Shown in pieces: positions 8,810 to 16,465 of a stretch of 29,276 bases of DNA. Position numbers and translations under genes: made by a program. Origin of the DNA: an uncultured Ilumatobacter sp. (lineage in GTDB: Bacteria > Actinomycetota > Acidimicrobiia > Acidimicrobiales > Ilumatobacteraceae); contig CALICC010000371.1 in NCBI GenBank assembly GCA_938049325.1, forward strand, positions 1 to 29,276. Reading direction: 5' to 3'. Each line of letters starts with the position of its first letter. The first letter of the stretch is position 1. Below the pieces are notes generated by a model that ran no database searches, was not told where the DNA came from, and saw nothing but the letters and a program-made list of their open reading frames with translations.

Positions 8810-10510
8810 GTGGTCGAGCCGGCAACCACGGTCACGCACCCCGCTTTGTCGTTGCGCGGGATCAGCAAGAGCTACACCGACCGTTCGGGCAACGTCACCG
8901 CAGTTCTCGACGGCCTGGACCTCGATGTCGAAGACGGCGAGTTCGTCGCGGTGCTCGGCTTCTCGGGATCGGGCAAGACGACGCTCGTTTCGGCGATCGC
9001 CGGGCTGATCGACGTCGACGCCGGCCAGGTGGTCGTGAACGGCAAGCCATCGGTCGGGCCCGGCACCGATCGAGGCGTGGTGTTCCAGAGCTACTCGTTG
9101 CTCCCGTGGCTCGATGTCGAAGGCAACGTTGCCCTCGCCGTCGATTCGGTCCACGGCCACAAGCCAAAGTCGGAGCGACGCGAGATGATCGACTCGACGA
9201 TCGAGCTCGTCGGCCTGTCGCATGCTCGTGACCGCAAGATCGCCCAACTCTCGGGCGGGATGCGACAACGCGTCGCGGTGGCGCGGGCGTTGTCGACGAA
9301 GCCCGACATCTTGCTGCTCGACGAGCCACTGTCGGCGCTCGATGCATTGACTCGGGCCAAGCTGCAAGACGAGATCGAGCGGATTCGCGGGAAGGAGAAG
9401 CGCACGATCTTGCTCGTCACGAACGACGTCGACGAGGCGTTGTTGCTCGCCGACCGCGTGGCGATCCTCGATCAAGGACCGGGGTCGCGGATCGCGAAGA
9501 TCTTCGACGTCACGATCGCCCGCCCCCGAGACCGCACCGAGTTGAATCGCGATCCCGACTACATGGAGCTGCGCAATTCGATCGTCGGCTTTCTCGATGG
9601 ACTGAACGCCGACAAACTCATCGTGTCGTCGGCCGACGGTGGGGCAGCGCCGGCGCTGCAACCTGTCGACTTGCTCCCCAAGGCGTACCGGGAAGCAGCC
9701 GAGTCATCGATCACGCGTCGATACCTCGAGCTGTTCAACCTCAAGAAGGTGTACCCGACGCCGACCGGCCCGCTCACGGTCGTTGAAGACATCAATCTGC
9801 TGATGGACAAAGGCGACTTCGTGTCGCTCATCGGTCACTCCGGCTGCGGGAAGTCGACCGTGCTCACGATGGCGGCCGGCCTCAACGAGATCACTGGCGG
9901 CGGCATCGTGCTCGACCATCGCGAGATCGATGCCGCGGGTCCCGACAAGGCCGTCGTGTTCCAGGCACCGTCGCTGCTGCCGTGGCTCACAGCGCGACAG
10001 AACGTCGAGCTGGGAGTGGACCGGGTGTATCCCACCGCCACGAAGACCGAGCGGCGCGAGGTCGTCGAGTACTACCTGCGACGCGTCGGCCTCGGCGACG
10101 CGATGGACAAGTCAGCGAGTGAGCTGTCGAACGGGATGCAGCAGCGGGTGGGCCTCGCACGCGCCTTTGCACTGAGCCCGAAGCTCCTGTTGCTCGACGA
10201 ACCGTTCGGCATGCTCGACAGCCTCACCCGATGGGACCTCCAAGACGTCCTCGTCGAAGTCTGGAACCGCACGAAGGTGACGACCATCTGCGTCACACAC
10301 GACGTCGACGAGGCCATCCTCCTCGCCGACCGTGTCGTGATGATGACCAACGGTCCCAACGCTCGAATCGGGAAGGTGCTCGAAATCGACCTCCCGCGCC
10401 CACGCGATCGCAAAGAGGTACTCGAAGATCCGCGCTTCTACGGCTACCGCGAAGAAGTCTTGCGGTTCCTTGCCGATTACGAGCACGGTGCACATGGCGA
10501 AGCGACGTAG
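8810..10510 (+). CDS. nrtCD: Nitrate ABC importer, tandem ATPase (two NBDs fused, NrtC/NrtD-like)
   Basis: A 566-residue protein holding two complete ABC ATPase domains in one chain, starting at GTG 8810 (GGAGGG a few bases upstream). NBD1: Walker A GFSGSGKTT (50-58), Q-loop Q93, signature LSGGM (147-151), Walker B ILLLDEP (167-173), and N205 where the switch His is expected (VTND). NBD2: Walker A GHSGCGKST (342-350), Q385, signature LSNGM (439-443), Walker B LLLLDEP (459-465), switch H497 (VTHD). Each half ends with a similar tail (RDPDYMELRNSIVGFL; EDPRFYGYREEVLRFL). Unlike cyanobacterial NrtC, there is no solute-binding-like C-terminal domain. It would energise NrtB; a fused pair supplies both ATPase subunits. 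The 3' end overlaps nasA by 17 bases. Confidence 0.9.
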   Translation: MVEPATTVTHPALSLRGISKSYTDRSGNVTAVLDGLDLDVEDGEFVAVLGFSGSGKTTLVSAIAGLIDVDAGQVVVNGKPSVGPGTDRGVVFQSYSLLPWLDVEGNVALAVDSVHGHKPKSERREMIDSTIELVGLSHARDRKIAQLSGGMRQRVAVARALSTKPDILLLDEPLSALDALTRAKLQDEIERIRGKEKRTILLVTNDVDEALLLADRVAILDQGPGSRIAKIFDVTIARPRDRTELNRDPDYMELRNSIVGFLDGLNADKLIVSSADGGAAPALQPVDLLPKAYREAAESSITRRYLELFNLKKVYPTPTGPLTVVEDINLLMDKGDFVSLIGHSGCGKSTVLTMAAGLNEITGGGIVLDHREIDAAGPDKAVVFQAPSLLPWLTARQNVELGVDRVYPTATKTERREVVEYYLRRVGLGDAMDKSASELSNGMQQRVGLARAFALSPKLLLLDEPFGMLDSLTRWDLQDVLVEVWNRTKVTTICVTHDVDEAILLADRVVMMTNGPNARIGKVLEIDLPRPRDRKEVLEDPRFYGYREEVLRFLADYEHGAHGEAT

Positions 10511-12668
10511 CGACGCACCCGAGGTCACCACGACGCACTGCCCGTACTGCGCGCTCAACTGTGGGCTCCAACTCGGCCATGACGGCACGATCGTCGCCGA
10601 GACGATCCGGTGGAAAGGCTCTCCGCTCACCGGCGGCGCGCTGTGTTCGAAAGGTGTATCGGCGTTCGAACAGGTGAATCACGCTGACCGCATCACGATG
10701 CCGCTGCGTCGCCGCGGCAACGACTTCGAAGAGATTGGGTGGGAAGATGCGCTCGACGAGGCCGCCGCAGGATTCCTGCGCATCGCGGGTGAGCACGGCC
10801 GTGACGCCAACGCCGTGCTGTCCGGCGGATCGCTAACCAACGAGAAGGTGTACCTGATGGGCAAGTTCGCGCGGCTTGCTCTGAAGACACCACACATCGA
10901 CTACAACGGCCGCTTCTGCATGACGTCGGCGGGCGCGGCGAACAAGCTTGCCTTCGGAGCCGACCGCATGATGACTCCGCTCGACGAGCTTCGACGCGCC
11001 GAGGTCGCCGTGGTGGTGGGCGCGAACATCAGCGCCGCGTTCCCGGTGGTGTTACCGAAACTCCTCGATGGCGTGCGTCGGCGCGGCGGTCGGGTCATCG
11101 TGGTCGATCCACGCGCGTCACGTTTCGTGAAGCCGGGCGACCTCCACATCGCCAACCGGCCGGGAACTGACGCGATCGTGTTCAACGGACTGCTCGACCT
11201 GATCGCCAAGGCTGGGCTCGTCGACAGCAAGTTCGTGCGCAACCGGACGACGGGCTTTGAGGCCGCGCTGGCCGCCGCGGCACCGTTTGACGTCGAGACG
11301 GTTGCGGAGTTGGCCGACGTCGACGCCGCACTCTTCAATGAGGCGGCGCAGCTGATTGGTTCGGCTGACCGTTGCATGTATCTGCACGGTCGCGGGCCGG
11401 AGCAGCAGGTCGGAGGCGTGGACAACGTGCTCGCCATCATCAATGTGGGTTTGGCGTGCGGACACGTCGGACGGCCCGGTTCGGGTGTCAACATGCTGAC
11501 CGGCCAGCGCAATGGCCAAGGCGGTCGAGAGTGGGGGCAGCGTTGCAACCAGCTTCCTTCCGGACGCGACATCGAGGATCCTGGGGATCGAGCGGTCGTC
11601 GCCGAACGGTGGGGTGTTGACCCGGACGACTTGCCCGGGATCGGGAAGACCTACGTCGAGATCCTCCAGCAGGCCGGGCGCGGGGAGATCAAGGGGCTGT
11701 TGTCGATCTGCACGAACATGAACGTGTCGTCGCCCGACCTGGACCGCGTCGACGAACAGATGGCAGGTCTCGAGCACGTCGTGATGATCGAGCCGTTCTT
11801 CTCGCGCTCGGCACGGTTCGCCGACATCGTGCTTCCCGGTACGACCTTCGCCGAGGAGTCTGGAACGATCACCACGCTCGAAGGACGGGTGGTACGCATC
11901 GATCAGGCTGTTGCACCACTGCCGCGTCGATCCGACATCGACATCATCAGAAACCTCGCACGTCGCCTCGGCGTGTCGCAGCACTTCGACTTCCACCGGG
12001 CTCGCGAGGTTTTCGACGAGATGCGGCGAGTATCGGCTGGCGGACCGGTCGACTACGCCGGCATCACCTACGAGCGCATTCGCGATGAAGGTGGCGTCTT
12101 CTGGCCATGCCCGGACGAGAAGCATCCGGGAACGCCGCAGCTGTACACCGAGCGGTTTCACCACGACGACGGCCGTGCGCGCTTCCGACCGGTGCAACCG
12201 ACGCCCCCGCCGGTCGTGGTCGACGCGGACTACCCGCTCGTTCTCACCACCGGCCGCGTGCTCGCTCAGTTCCTGTCCGGAAACCAGACGATGCGGATCG
12301 AAGCACAACAGACGTTGGAGCCCGCCTGCTTCGTCGAAGTGCACCCCGACACCGCAGCTCGCGTTGGCTTGGAGGCCGGTGTGACTGCGTCGCTCACCTC
12401 GCGGCAGGCCACCGTCGAGGTGGCGTGGCGGCCCAACCCGGGGCTCCGCGACGACACGTTGTTCATGCCGTACCACTGGCCCGAGTGCAACCGGCTCGTG
12501 GCCTCGGATCTCGATCCCGTGAGCAAGATCCCTGGTTTCAAGTACACGCCGGTGCTCCTCGCTCCGTCGTCCGCACCCCGCGCGGCGACAGGTCAGGTCG
12601 ATGCGAGCGCTTCGACAACTGCGTCCAGCATCGGGATCAACCGGGCGGTGGCAGGCTCGATGATCTGA
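10494..12668 (+). CDS. nasA: Assimilatory nitrate reductase, molybdopterin catalytic subunit
   Basis: A 724-residue cytoplasmic enzyme of the DMSO-reductase/NasA family, reducing nitrate to nitrite. The start is ATG 10494, overlapping nrtCD; a start further upstream in the same frame would only extend into that gene. The N-terminus binds [4Fe-4S] through C16-x2-C19-x3-C23 and C51 (CPYCALNCG, then ALCSKG). C142 in GRFCMTSAGAANKL is the expected Mo ligand. Further bis-MGD contacts include GRGPEQQVGGVDNV, GQRNGQGGREWG and SICTNMNVSSPDL, with the C-terminal molybdopterin-binding beta-barrel from VLTTGRVLAQFLSGNQ. There is no signal peptide and no fused FAD or BFD domain, so an external ferredoxin or flavoprotein must donate electrons; none is encoded here. 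The last 76 bases overlap the convergent hemD-like gene. Confidence 0.92.
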   Translation: MAKRRSDAPEVTTTHCPYCALNCGLQLGHDGTIVAETIRWKGSPLTGGALCSKGVSAFEQVNHADRITMPLRRRGNDFEEIGWEDALDEAAAGFLRIAGEHGRDANAVLSGGSLTNEKVYLMGKFARLALKTPHIDYNGRFCMTSAGAANKLAFGADRMMTPLDELRRAEVAVVVGANISAAFPVVLPKLLDGVRRRGGRVIVVDPRASRFVKPGDLHIANRPGTDAIVFNGLLDLIAKAGLVDSKFVRNRTTGFEAALAAAAPFDVETVAELADVDAALFNEAAQLIGSADRCMYLHGRGPEQQVGGVDNVLAIINVGLACGHVGRPGSGVNMLTGQRNGQGGREWGQRCNQLPSGRDIEDPGDRAVVAERWGVDPDDLPGIGKTYVEILQQAGRGEIKGLLSICTNMNVSSPDLDRVDEQMAGLEHVVMIEPFFSRSARFADIVLPGTTFAEESGTITTLEGRVVRIDQAVAPLPRRSDIDIIRNLARRLGVSQHFDFHRAREVFDEMRRVSAGGPVDYAGITYERIRDEGGVFWPCPDEKHPGTPQLYTERFHHDDGRARFRPVQPTPPPVVVDADYPLVLTTGRVLAQFLSGNQTMRIEAQQTLEPACFVEVHPDTAARVGLEAGVTASLTSRQATVEVAWRPNPGLRDDTLFMPYHWPECNRLVASDLDPVSKIPGFKYTPVLLAPSSAPRAATGQVDASASTTASSIGINRAVAGSMI

Positions 12669-13435
12669 CCCCAGCTCGCAGCAGTTGCCGTTGCAGCACA
12701 CACCGGACCCACGACCGCAGGTCGACATACGGTGGAAAACGCAGCGTCGAGATCAGCGGATCGGCCCGTCGTTGCCGCAAGCGAACGCAGGTGCCGGATC
12801 GCTGGTGAGGCGGTGAACGTGACGACGTCGATATCGCCAGCAACGATGTCGCTGACCAACTTGTCGATGTCACTGCATTCCTCCGGGAGGCCATAGCGAT
12901 AGACGTCGAGCTCGATCACGGTCGCACCACGTGCTCGGGCCATCTCCACGACCGGGCGCTCGTCGTTGCCGTCGAGCAGCACGGCGCACCGCAGGCTGGT
13001 CATGTCCATGCCGCGCAGGAGATCGACCATGTCGTCGACCACCTCGTTCGGTGCCTGCCAATCAACGTGCAGCCCAGCGCGACGAGCGGCGCTCGAGGCC
13101 TTGGAACCGCGGGTGAACACGCGGGCGTTCTGCAACGCGTCGTCGAGCTGTGGCCGCGTTGCTGTCGCGACCGTGTCGAGCCACCAGGTCAGACTCTGTC
13201 CGGTGTGGGCGATCAGGATGTCGATGCCGTCGATGGCGATCTGGGCGGTGGCCGCCGCAACCTCGGCGCGGTCGGTCGGTTCGATCGTGCGCACAACCGG
13301 GACCCAGCGGACGGTGGCACCGCGAGACTCGAAGTAGCGCACCTGCTGGTGCGCTCGTCGCTCGGCGGTGACCGCGATGGTCCGGCCCGACAACGTCTCC
13401 TCAGCCGACATCTCCTCAGCGTGGCGGCTCACCAC
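12593..13435 (-). CDS. hemD: Uroporphyrinogen-III synthase family protein (stand-alone HemD paralogue)
   Basis: A 280-residue protein with the HemD fold and no DNA-binding domain. It is clearly paralogous to the N-terminal domain of the NnaR-type protein at 4916-6025: GRTIAVTAERRAHQQVRYFE matches GFVIGVTADRRSDEQISLFE, and GLHVDWQAPNEVVDDMVDLL matches DLDVSWNAPNATSSEVIDHL. HemD cyclises hydroxymethylbilane to uroporphyrinogen III, the substrate of CobA, which is encoded divergently 86 bases away; local supply of siroheme precursor is a reasonable inference. The start is GTG 13435, or GTG 13432, or ATG 13411 (with GAGGAG directly abutting it); none has a well-spaced RBS, so a leaderless start is possible. 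Its 3' end runs 76 bases into the end of nasA. A regulatory, non-catalytic role cannot be excluded. Confidence 0.82.
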   Translation of the reverse strand: MVSRHAEEMSAEETLSGRTIAVTAERRAHQQVRYFESRGATVRWVPVVRTIEPTDRAEVAAATAQIAIDGIDILIAHTGQSLTWWLDTVATATRPQLDDALQNARVFTRGSKASSAARRAGLHVDWQAPNEVVDDMVDLLRGMDMTSLRCAVLLDGNDERPVVEMARARGATVIELDVYRYGLPEECSDIDKLVSDIVAGDIDVVTFTASPAIRHLRSLAATTGRSADLDAAFSTVCRPAVVGPVCAATATAASWGQIIEPATARLIPMLDAVVEALAST

Positions 13436-13521
13436 CGGTGTTCGGGTGCTGCGCGAGAGTGTTCATCTGCACGAAACGAAGCCCGAACGTGGTGGAAGCG
13501 ACCCACTCGTACCGTGCCCGC

Positions 13522-14322
13522 ATGAGGCTTCACCCGAGAAACTTCCGACGCGATCGACCGGTTGCCGTCGGCAAGGTGACGCTGGTCGGTGCCGGCCCTG
13601 GAGGTGCTGACCTCATCACCGTGCGCGGGGCGAACGCGCTGCGGCAAGCCGATGTGATCGTGTACGACCGCCTTGCCGACCCTGAGCTCGTCGACTTCGC
13701 CCCGGCGGCGGCCGAGCGCATCTGTGTCGGGAAGGGCAAAGGGTTCGGCCCATCGCAGTCCGACATCTGCGAAGTGATCGTGAGTCGGGCACGTGCGGGC
13801 CTGCACGTGGTGCGACTCAAGGGTGGAGACCCGTTCGTGTTCGGCCGCGGAGGCGAGGAGGTCGAAGCTGTCGAGAGCGCAGGGATCGACGTCGAGGTGG
13901 TTCCTGGAGTGTCGTCGGCGCTCGGTGCGCCGCTCCTGGCGGGCATCTCGCTGACGGATCGTCGGCTTGCGTCGTCGTTCACGGTGTTGTCCGGCCATCA
14001 CTGTGCGGTGTCGGATCACGATTGGCACACGAGCGCGCAGTCGGCGGCGACGCTCGTGGTGTTGATGGCAGCGTCGACCGCTGACGCTGTCGCGCAACGC
14101 CTCATCGAATCTGGACGTGCGCCGCTGGATCCGGTCGCGTTCGTGCACGCCGCGGGAACGGACGAGCAACGCGTTGCCTACTGCGACCTCACCGAAACCG
14201 CCCGTCGCGGTTGCCCGTTCCCGTCGCCGACGGTGATGGTTGTCGGCCCGGTCGCCGCTCGGACCACGAGCCCGCAGATGCCATCGATCGAGGACCGTCT
14301 CCTGGCCTCAGTCGCGGGCTGA
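13522..14322 (+). CDS. cobA: Uroporphyrinogen-III C-methyltransferase (SUMT)
   Basis: A 266-residue SAM-dependent methyltransferase that converts uroporphyrinogen III to precorrin-2, the branch point to siroheme and cobalamin. The tetrapyrrole methylase signatures are VTLVGAGPGGADLITVRG (19-36), VIVYDRL (45-51), VVRLKGGDPFVFGRGGEE (96-113) and VVPGVSSALGAPLLAGI (126-142). It is a single-domain CobA, without the CysG dehydrogenase/ferrochelatase part. The start chosen is ATG 13522; GTG 13489 in frame is an alternative. Placement beside hemD and the NirBD genes points to siroheme supply for nitrite reductase. The remaining siroheme steps must be encoded elsewhere. A strong hairpin begins at its stop codon. 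Confidence 0.92.
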   Translation: MRLHPRNFRRDRPVAVGKVTLVGAGPGGADLITVRGANALRQADVIVYDRLADPELVDFAPAAAERICVGKGKGFGPSQSDICEVIVSRARAGLHVVRLKGGDPFVFGRGGEEVEAVESAGIDVEVVPGVSSALGAPLLAGISLTDRRLASSFTVLSGHHCAVSDHDWHTSAQSAATLVVLMAASTADAVAQRLIESGRAPLDPVAFVHAAGTDEQRVAYCDLTETARRGCPFPSPTVMVVGPVAARTTSPQMPSIEDRLLASVAG

Positions 14323-14358
14323 ACGGCACGGAGGGGAGTCAGACCCCTCCGTGCCGTT
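14322..14358. terminator. Bidirectional hairpin terminator between cobA and the convergent unit
   Basis: A perfect 15-bp inverted repeat has arms at 14322-14336 and 14344-14358 around a 7-base loop. It begins at the last base of the cobA stop codon and lies in the 57-base gap between convergent genes. Neither side has a T-run, so it would be a hairpin-only terminator of the kind common in high-GC actinobacteria. Confidence 0.75.
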
Positions 14359-14379
14359 GCAGCGACGCAACCACGACGG

Positions 14380-15438
14380 TTACCGGAGGCTCTTCGCACC
14401 GGCCGCTAGTGCGGCCCACGTGTTGCGCCCGACGATGCCGTCGGGTGTGAGTGCGTTCGCCCGCTGAAAGCTCCGCACGGCGGAGTCGGTGCGGGCTCCG
14501 AAGATCCCGTCGACTGCGCCCGGGTCGTGCCCAAGGCGAGTCAACCGCTTCTGTAGCGCGCGCACCGGTTGGCCGGAGTTCCCGCGCTTCACCGTTGGAC
14601 GGTCTTTGACAGGCCGACGTCGCGACGGCCCCTTCCCGTTCTTCGGCTTGTCGTAGCGATCGCCCTGCTTCGGGTGCCGGGTCTCACGCCGAGGCGTGCC
14701 GGTCCCGACGAGGTACGAACCGTCGACCAGGGTGTAGAACAGCACGCGAGTCCCGTCCTTGCGCGGCTTCGGTGCGAACTGGTTGGCGATGCTGCCGATG
14801 ATGCTCGTGTCGCTCTCGACGAGAGTACGAAACGCGTCGTAGTCCGCTTGATTTCGGATCGTCTGACAACCCGCCGACCAGCCTTCTGGCGACGCACCGT
14901 TGCCGCCGAAGTGAATGTTGATCGACGACAGCCACTGCGGGCCGCCGGGGTTGTCGTCGTCGACGAAGTTCTGGTTCTTGTCCCAGATCGTCTTGACGAC
15001 CGACTCCGGTTCGAGGGCGCGTTGGGATCCTTTGTGGAATCCGAGGCGGTAGCGGTGGTTGCCTTCCAGGAGGAATGACAGCCCGCCGTCGGGATCCTCC
15101 TTCTTGTCGACCGAGTTCTGCTCGGTGTTCAAGTAGAACGATTCGACCCGCTTCTTTCCGTTCAGCTTGTAGATCACGAAGCACGTGTCGTCCCAGGCCA
15201 GGCTCGAGTTCACGACAGGTGCCATGGTGTCTTTCGAGAAGCCCCTGGCGCCGAGCAGGTTGACCTTTCCCTCGCCCGCTTCGAATCGGAAATCGTCCAT
15301 CGACCAACCATTGCGATCGCAGCTGGCCTCGTTCTCTTGTCGATGCCGGCGAAACGCGTCGTCGATGACCCGCTTCAAGTGGTCGTAGAGCTGGCTCTCG
15401 CTGTAGCCCCGCAGGTTGGATGGTGCGCTGATACTCAT
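14380..15438 (-). CDS. L,D-transpeptidase-like protein with C-terminal peptidoglycan-binding domain
   Basis: A 352-residue protein. The start is ATG 15438, whose first bases overlap the upstream gene's TGA (ATGA). Residues about 170-195 contain INIHFGGNG followed by EGWSAGCQTI. The spacing His176...Ser188-x2-Cys191 resembles the H-x(n)-S/T-H/x-G-C signature of YkuD-type L,D-transpeptidases, with SAGC in place of SHGC. Residues about 285-345 form a PG_binding_1 repeat domain (GNSGQPVRALQKRLTRLG, VDGIFGARTDSAVRSFQ, DGIVGRNTWAAL), joined by a Lys/Arg/Pro-rich linker (about 248-283). There is no signal peptide, lipobox or TM segment, which is odd for an enzyme acting on cell wall. The function is inferred: a cell-wall enzyme, or an effector released by lysis or a dedicated secretion or injection route. 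The catalytic assignment is moderate; the peptidoglycan-binding domain is solid. Confidence 0.65.
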   Translation of the reverse strand: MSISAPSNLRGYSESQLYDHLKRVIDDAFRRHRQENEASCDRNGWSMDDFRFEAGEGKVNLLGARGFSKDTMAPVVNSSLAWDDTCFVIYKLNGKKRVESFYLNTEQNSVDKKEDPDGGLSFLLEGNHRYRLGFHKGSQRALEPESVVKTIWDKNQNFVDDDNPGGPQWLSSINIHFGGNGASPEGWSAGCQTIRNQADYDAFRTLVESDTSIIGSIANQFAPKPRKDGTRVLFYTLVDGSYLVGTGTPRRETRHPKQGDRYDKPKNGKGPSRRRPVKDRPTVKRGNSGQPVRALQKRLTRLGHDPGAVDGIFGARTDSAVRSFQRANALTPDGIVGRNTWAALAAGAKSLR

Positions 15439-16316
15439 CGCACGGCCCATGAGATCGTGACCTTGTAGTGGCCTTTGAACCCCTTGAAGTTGAGGGTCTG
15501 CCGCGATCCCGGGATCTCACCCGGCTCGGCGGGGAACTTGCTGAGCTCGAGGTCGACCTTCTTGAGCGGAAACACATCGTCGGCCTTGGCGTCCTTGATT
15601 TCGCCGAGAGCGAGTCCGACAGCAGCGCCCGCCGCTGCGCCGATCGCCGTCCCGACCAACGGCACAGCCGAGCCGAGGGCGGCGCCCGAAGCGACGCCCG
15701 TGAGTGCTGCCGCCGACGCGGTTGCTGTCGCGGTGGAGATCGCGGCAACGACCTCCTTTTCGACGGACTTCACCGTGCTGTTGATCACGGCACCCATTCG
15801 GTCTTCGTCGGTCTCGACGAGCAGTACTGCCCCGAGGAAGAAACGCGGTTCCGACCCGATCGGACCGCCGGCGTCGTACGTTGCGAGCACACGGGTCTTC
15901 GGGTACTTCTGTTTGTCGCCCTTGCGGAACTTGCCGGCCGACACTTGCTCGCCCTTCTGCGCTCGGGCTGCGAGCTTCTTCTTCTCCTTCGTGCCGCCGA
16001 GGGCACCTTCGACTTTGACCGCGGCCAGCTTGAGCTCGTCGCGGCCAAGTTCCCCGGTCGGCTTCACGCACTCGATCTCGTGGACTCGGAGCTTCACCGA
16101 GGAGTACCGAGGCTGTTCGGCCCGCGGTGTCGACGGCTTCGTTGCGGGCTTCTTGGCAGTCGGCTTGTTCGCTGCGGGGCGAGAGCCAGCTCGGTTCTTC
16201 GATGTCTTCGTGCCTGCTGCCTTGCGCTGCGTCGTCGTCGTCGTGGTCGTGGTGGTGGTCCGCGTGATCTTGCGACCCTTGCGAGCGGTCCGTTTGGTGG
16301 CGGTGTCTTGCGTCAT
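15435..16316 (-). CDS. Hypothetical protein: Lys/Thr-rich N-terminus and glycine-zipper hydrophobic segment
   Basis: A 293-residue protein of unrecognised family. The start is ATG 16316 after AAAGGAAA; the frame extends upstream but without RBS support. Residues 1-70 are basic and disordered, including ten consecutive Thr (20-29) and Lys/Ala/Pro repeats. Residues 72-175 look like beta strands (KLRVHEIECVKPTGELGRDE, then RFFLGAVLLVETDEDRMG). Residues about 189-238 form a long Ala/Gly-rich hydrophobic stretch with glycine-zipper spacing (GTAIGAAAGAAVGLALG), able to make a membrane hairpin. Residues 270-293 end in strands (QTLNFKGFKGHYKVTISW). No signal peptide is seen. It is coupled by ATGA to the L,D-transpeptidase-like gene, so the two probably work together. 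A C2-like beta sandwich with an inserted hydrophobic hairpin is a guess. Confidence 0.75.
   Translation of the reverse strand: MTQDTATKRTARKGRKITRTTTTTTTTTTQRKAAGTKTSKNRAGSRPAANKPTAKKPATKPSTPRAEQPRYSSVKLRVHEIECVKPTGELGRDELKLAAVKVEGALGGTKEKKKLAARAQKGEQVSAGKFRKGDKQKYPKTRVLATYDAGGPIGSEPRFFLGAVLLVETDEDRMGAVINSTVKSVEKEVVAAISTATATASAAALTGVASGAALGSAVPLVGTAIGAAAGAAVGLALGEIKDAKADDVFPLKKVDLELSKFPAEPGEIPGSRQTLNFKGFKGHYKVTISWAVR
16230..16259 (-). repeat. Poly-threonine ACN triplet tract
   Basis: Ten consecutive Thr codons, only ACC and ACG, lie within the N-terminal region of the glycine-zipper protein. As a near-perfect triplet repeat it may vary in length between strains by slippage. Confidence 0.85.
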
Positions 16317-16335
16317 TGTTGTTTCCTTTGGTTGT

Positions 16336-16354
16336 CGCTCACCGGTCGTGAGCG
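16336..16354. promoter_or_regulatory. Inverted repeat in the divergent promoter region
   Basis: CGCTCAC (16336-16342) and GTGAGCG (16348-16354) flank CGGTC, a perfect 7-bp inverted repeat. It lies 19 bases upstream of the glycine-zipper gene start, in the 149-base gap shared with the LuxR-family regulator. It could be an operator or a 5'-leader hairpin. No clear -35/-10 pair was found in this gap. Confidence 0.3.
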
Positions 16355-16465
16355 GAGTACCAACCGATCCTGAGCGTCGGCGGATCGGCGGGCGAGAGGG
16401 GAAACCCGACACTTGACCCCAAAATCCCCGAATCGCGCCCTGACGGCTTCGCTACTGTCCTTTTC

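Noticed and set aside
16413..16458. TTGACC (16413-16418) with TACTGT (16453-16458) as a classical promoter
   Set aside because: The spacing is 34 bases, twice what a sigma70-type promoter needs. TACTGT alone is kept only as a weak leaderless hint.
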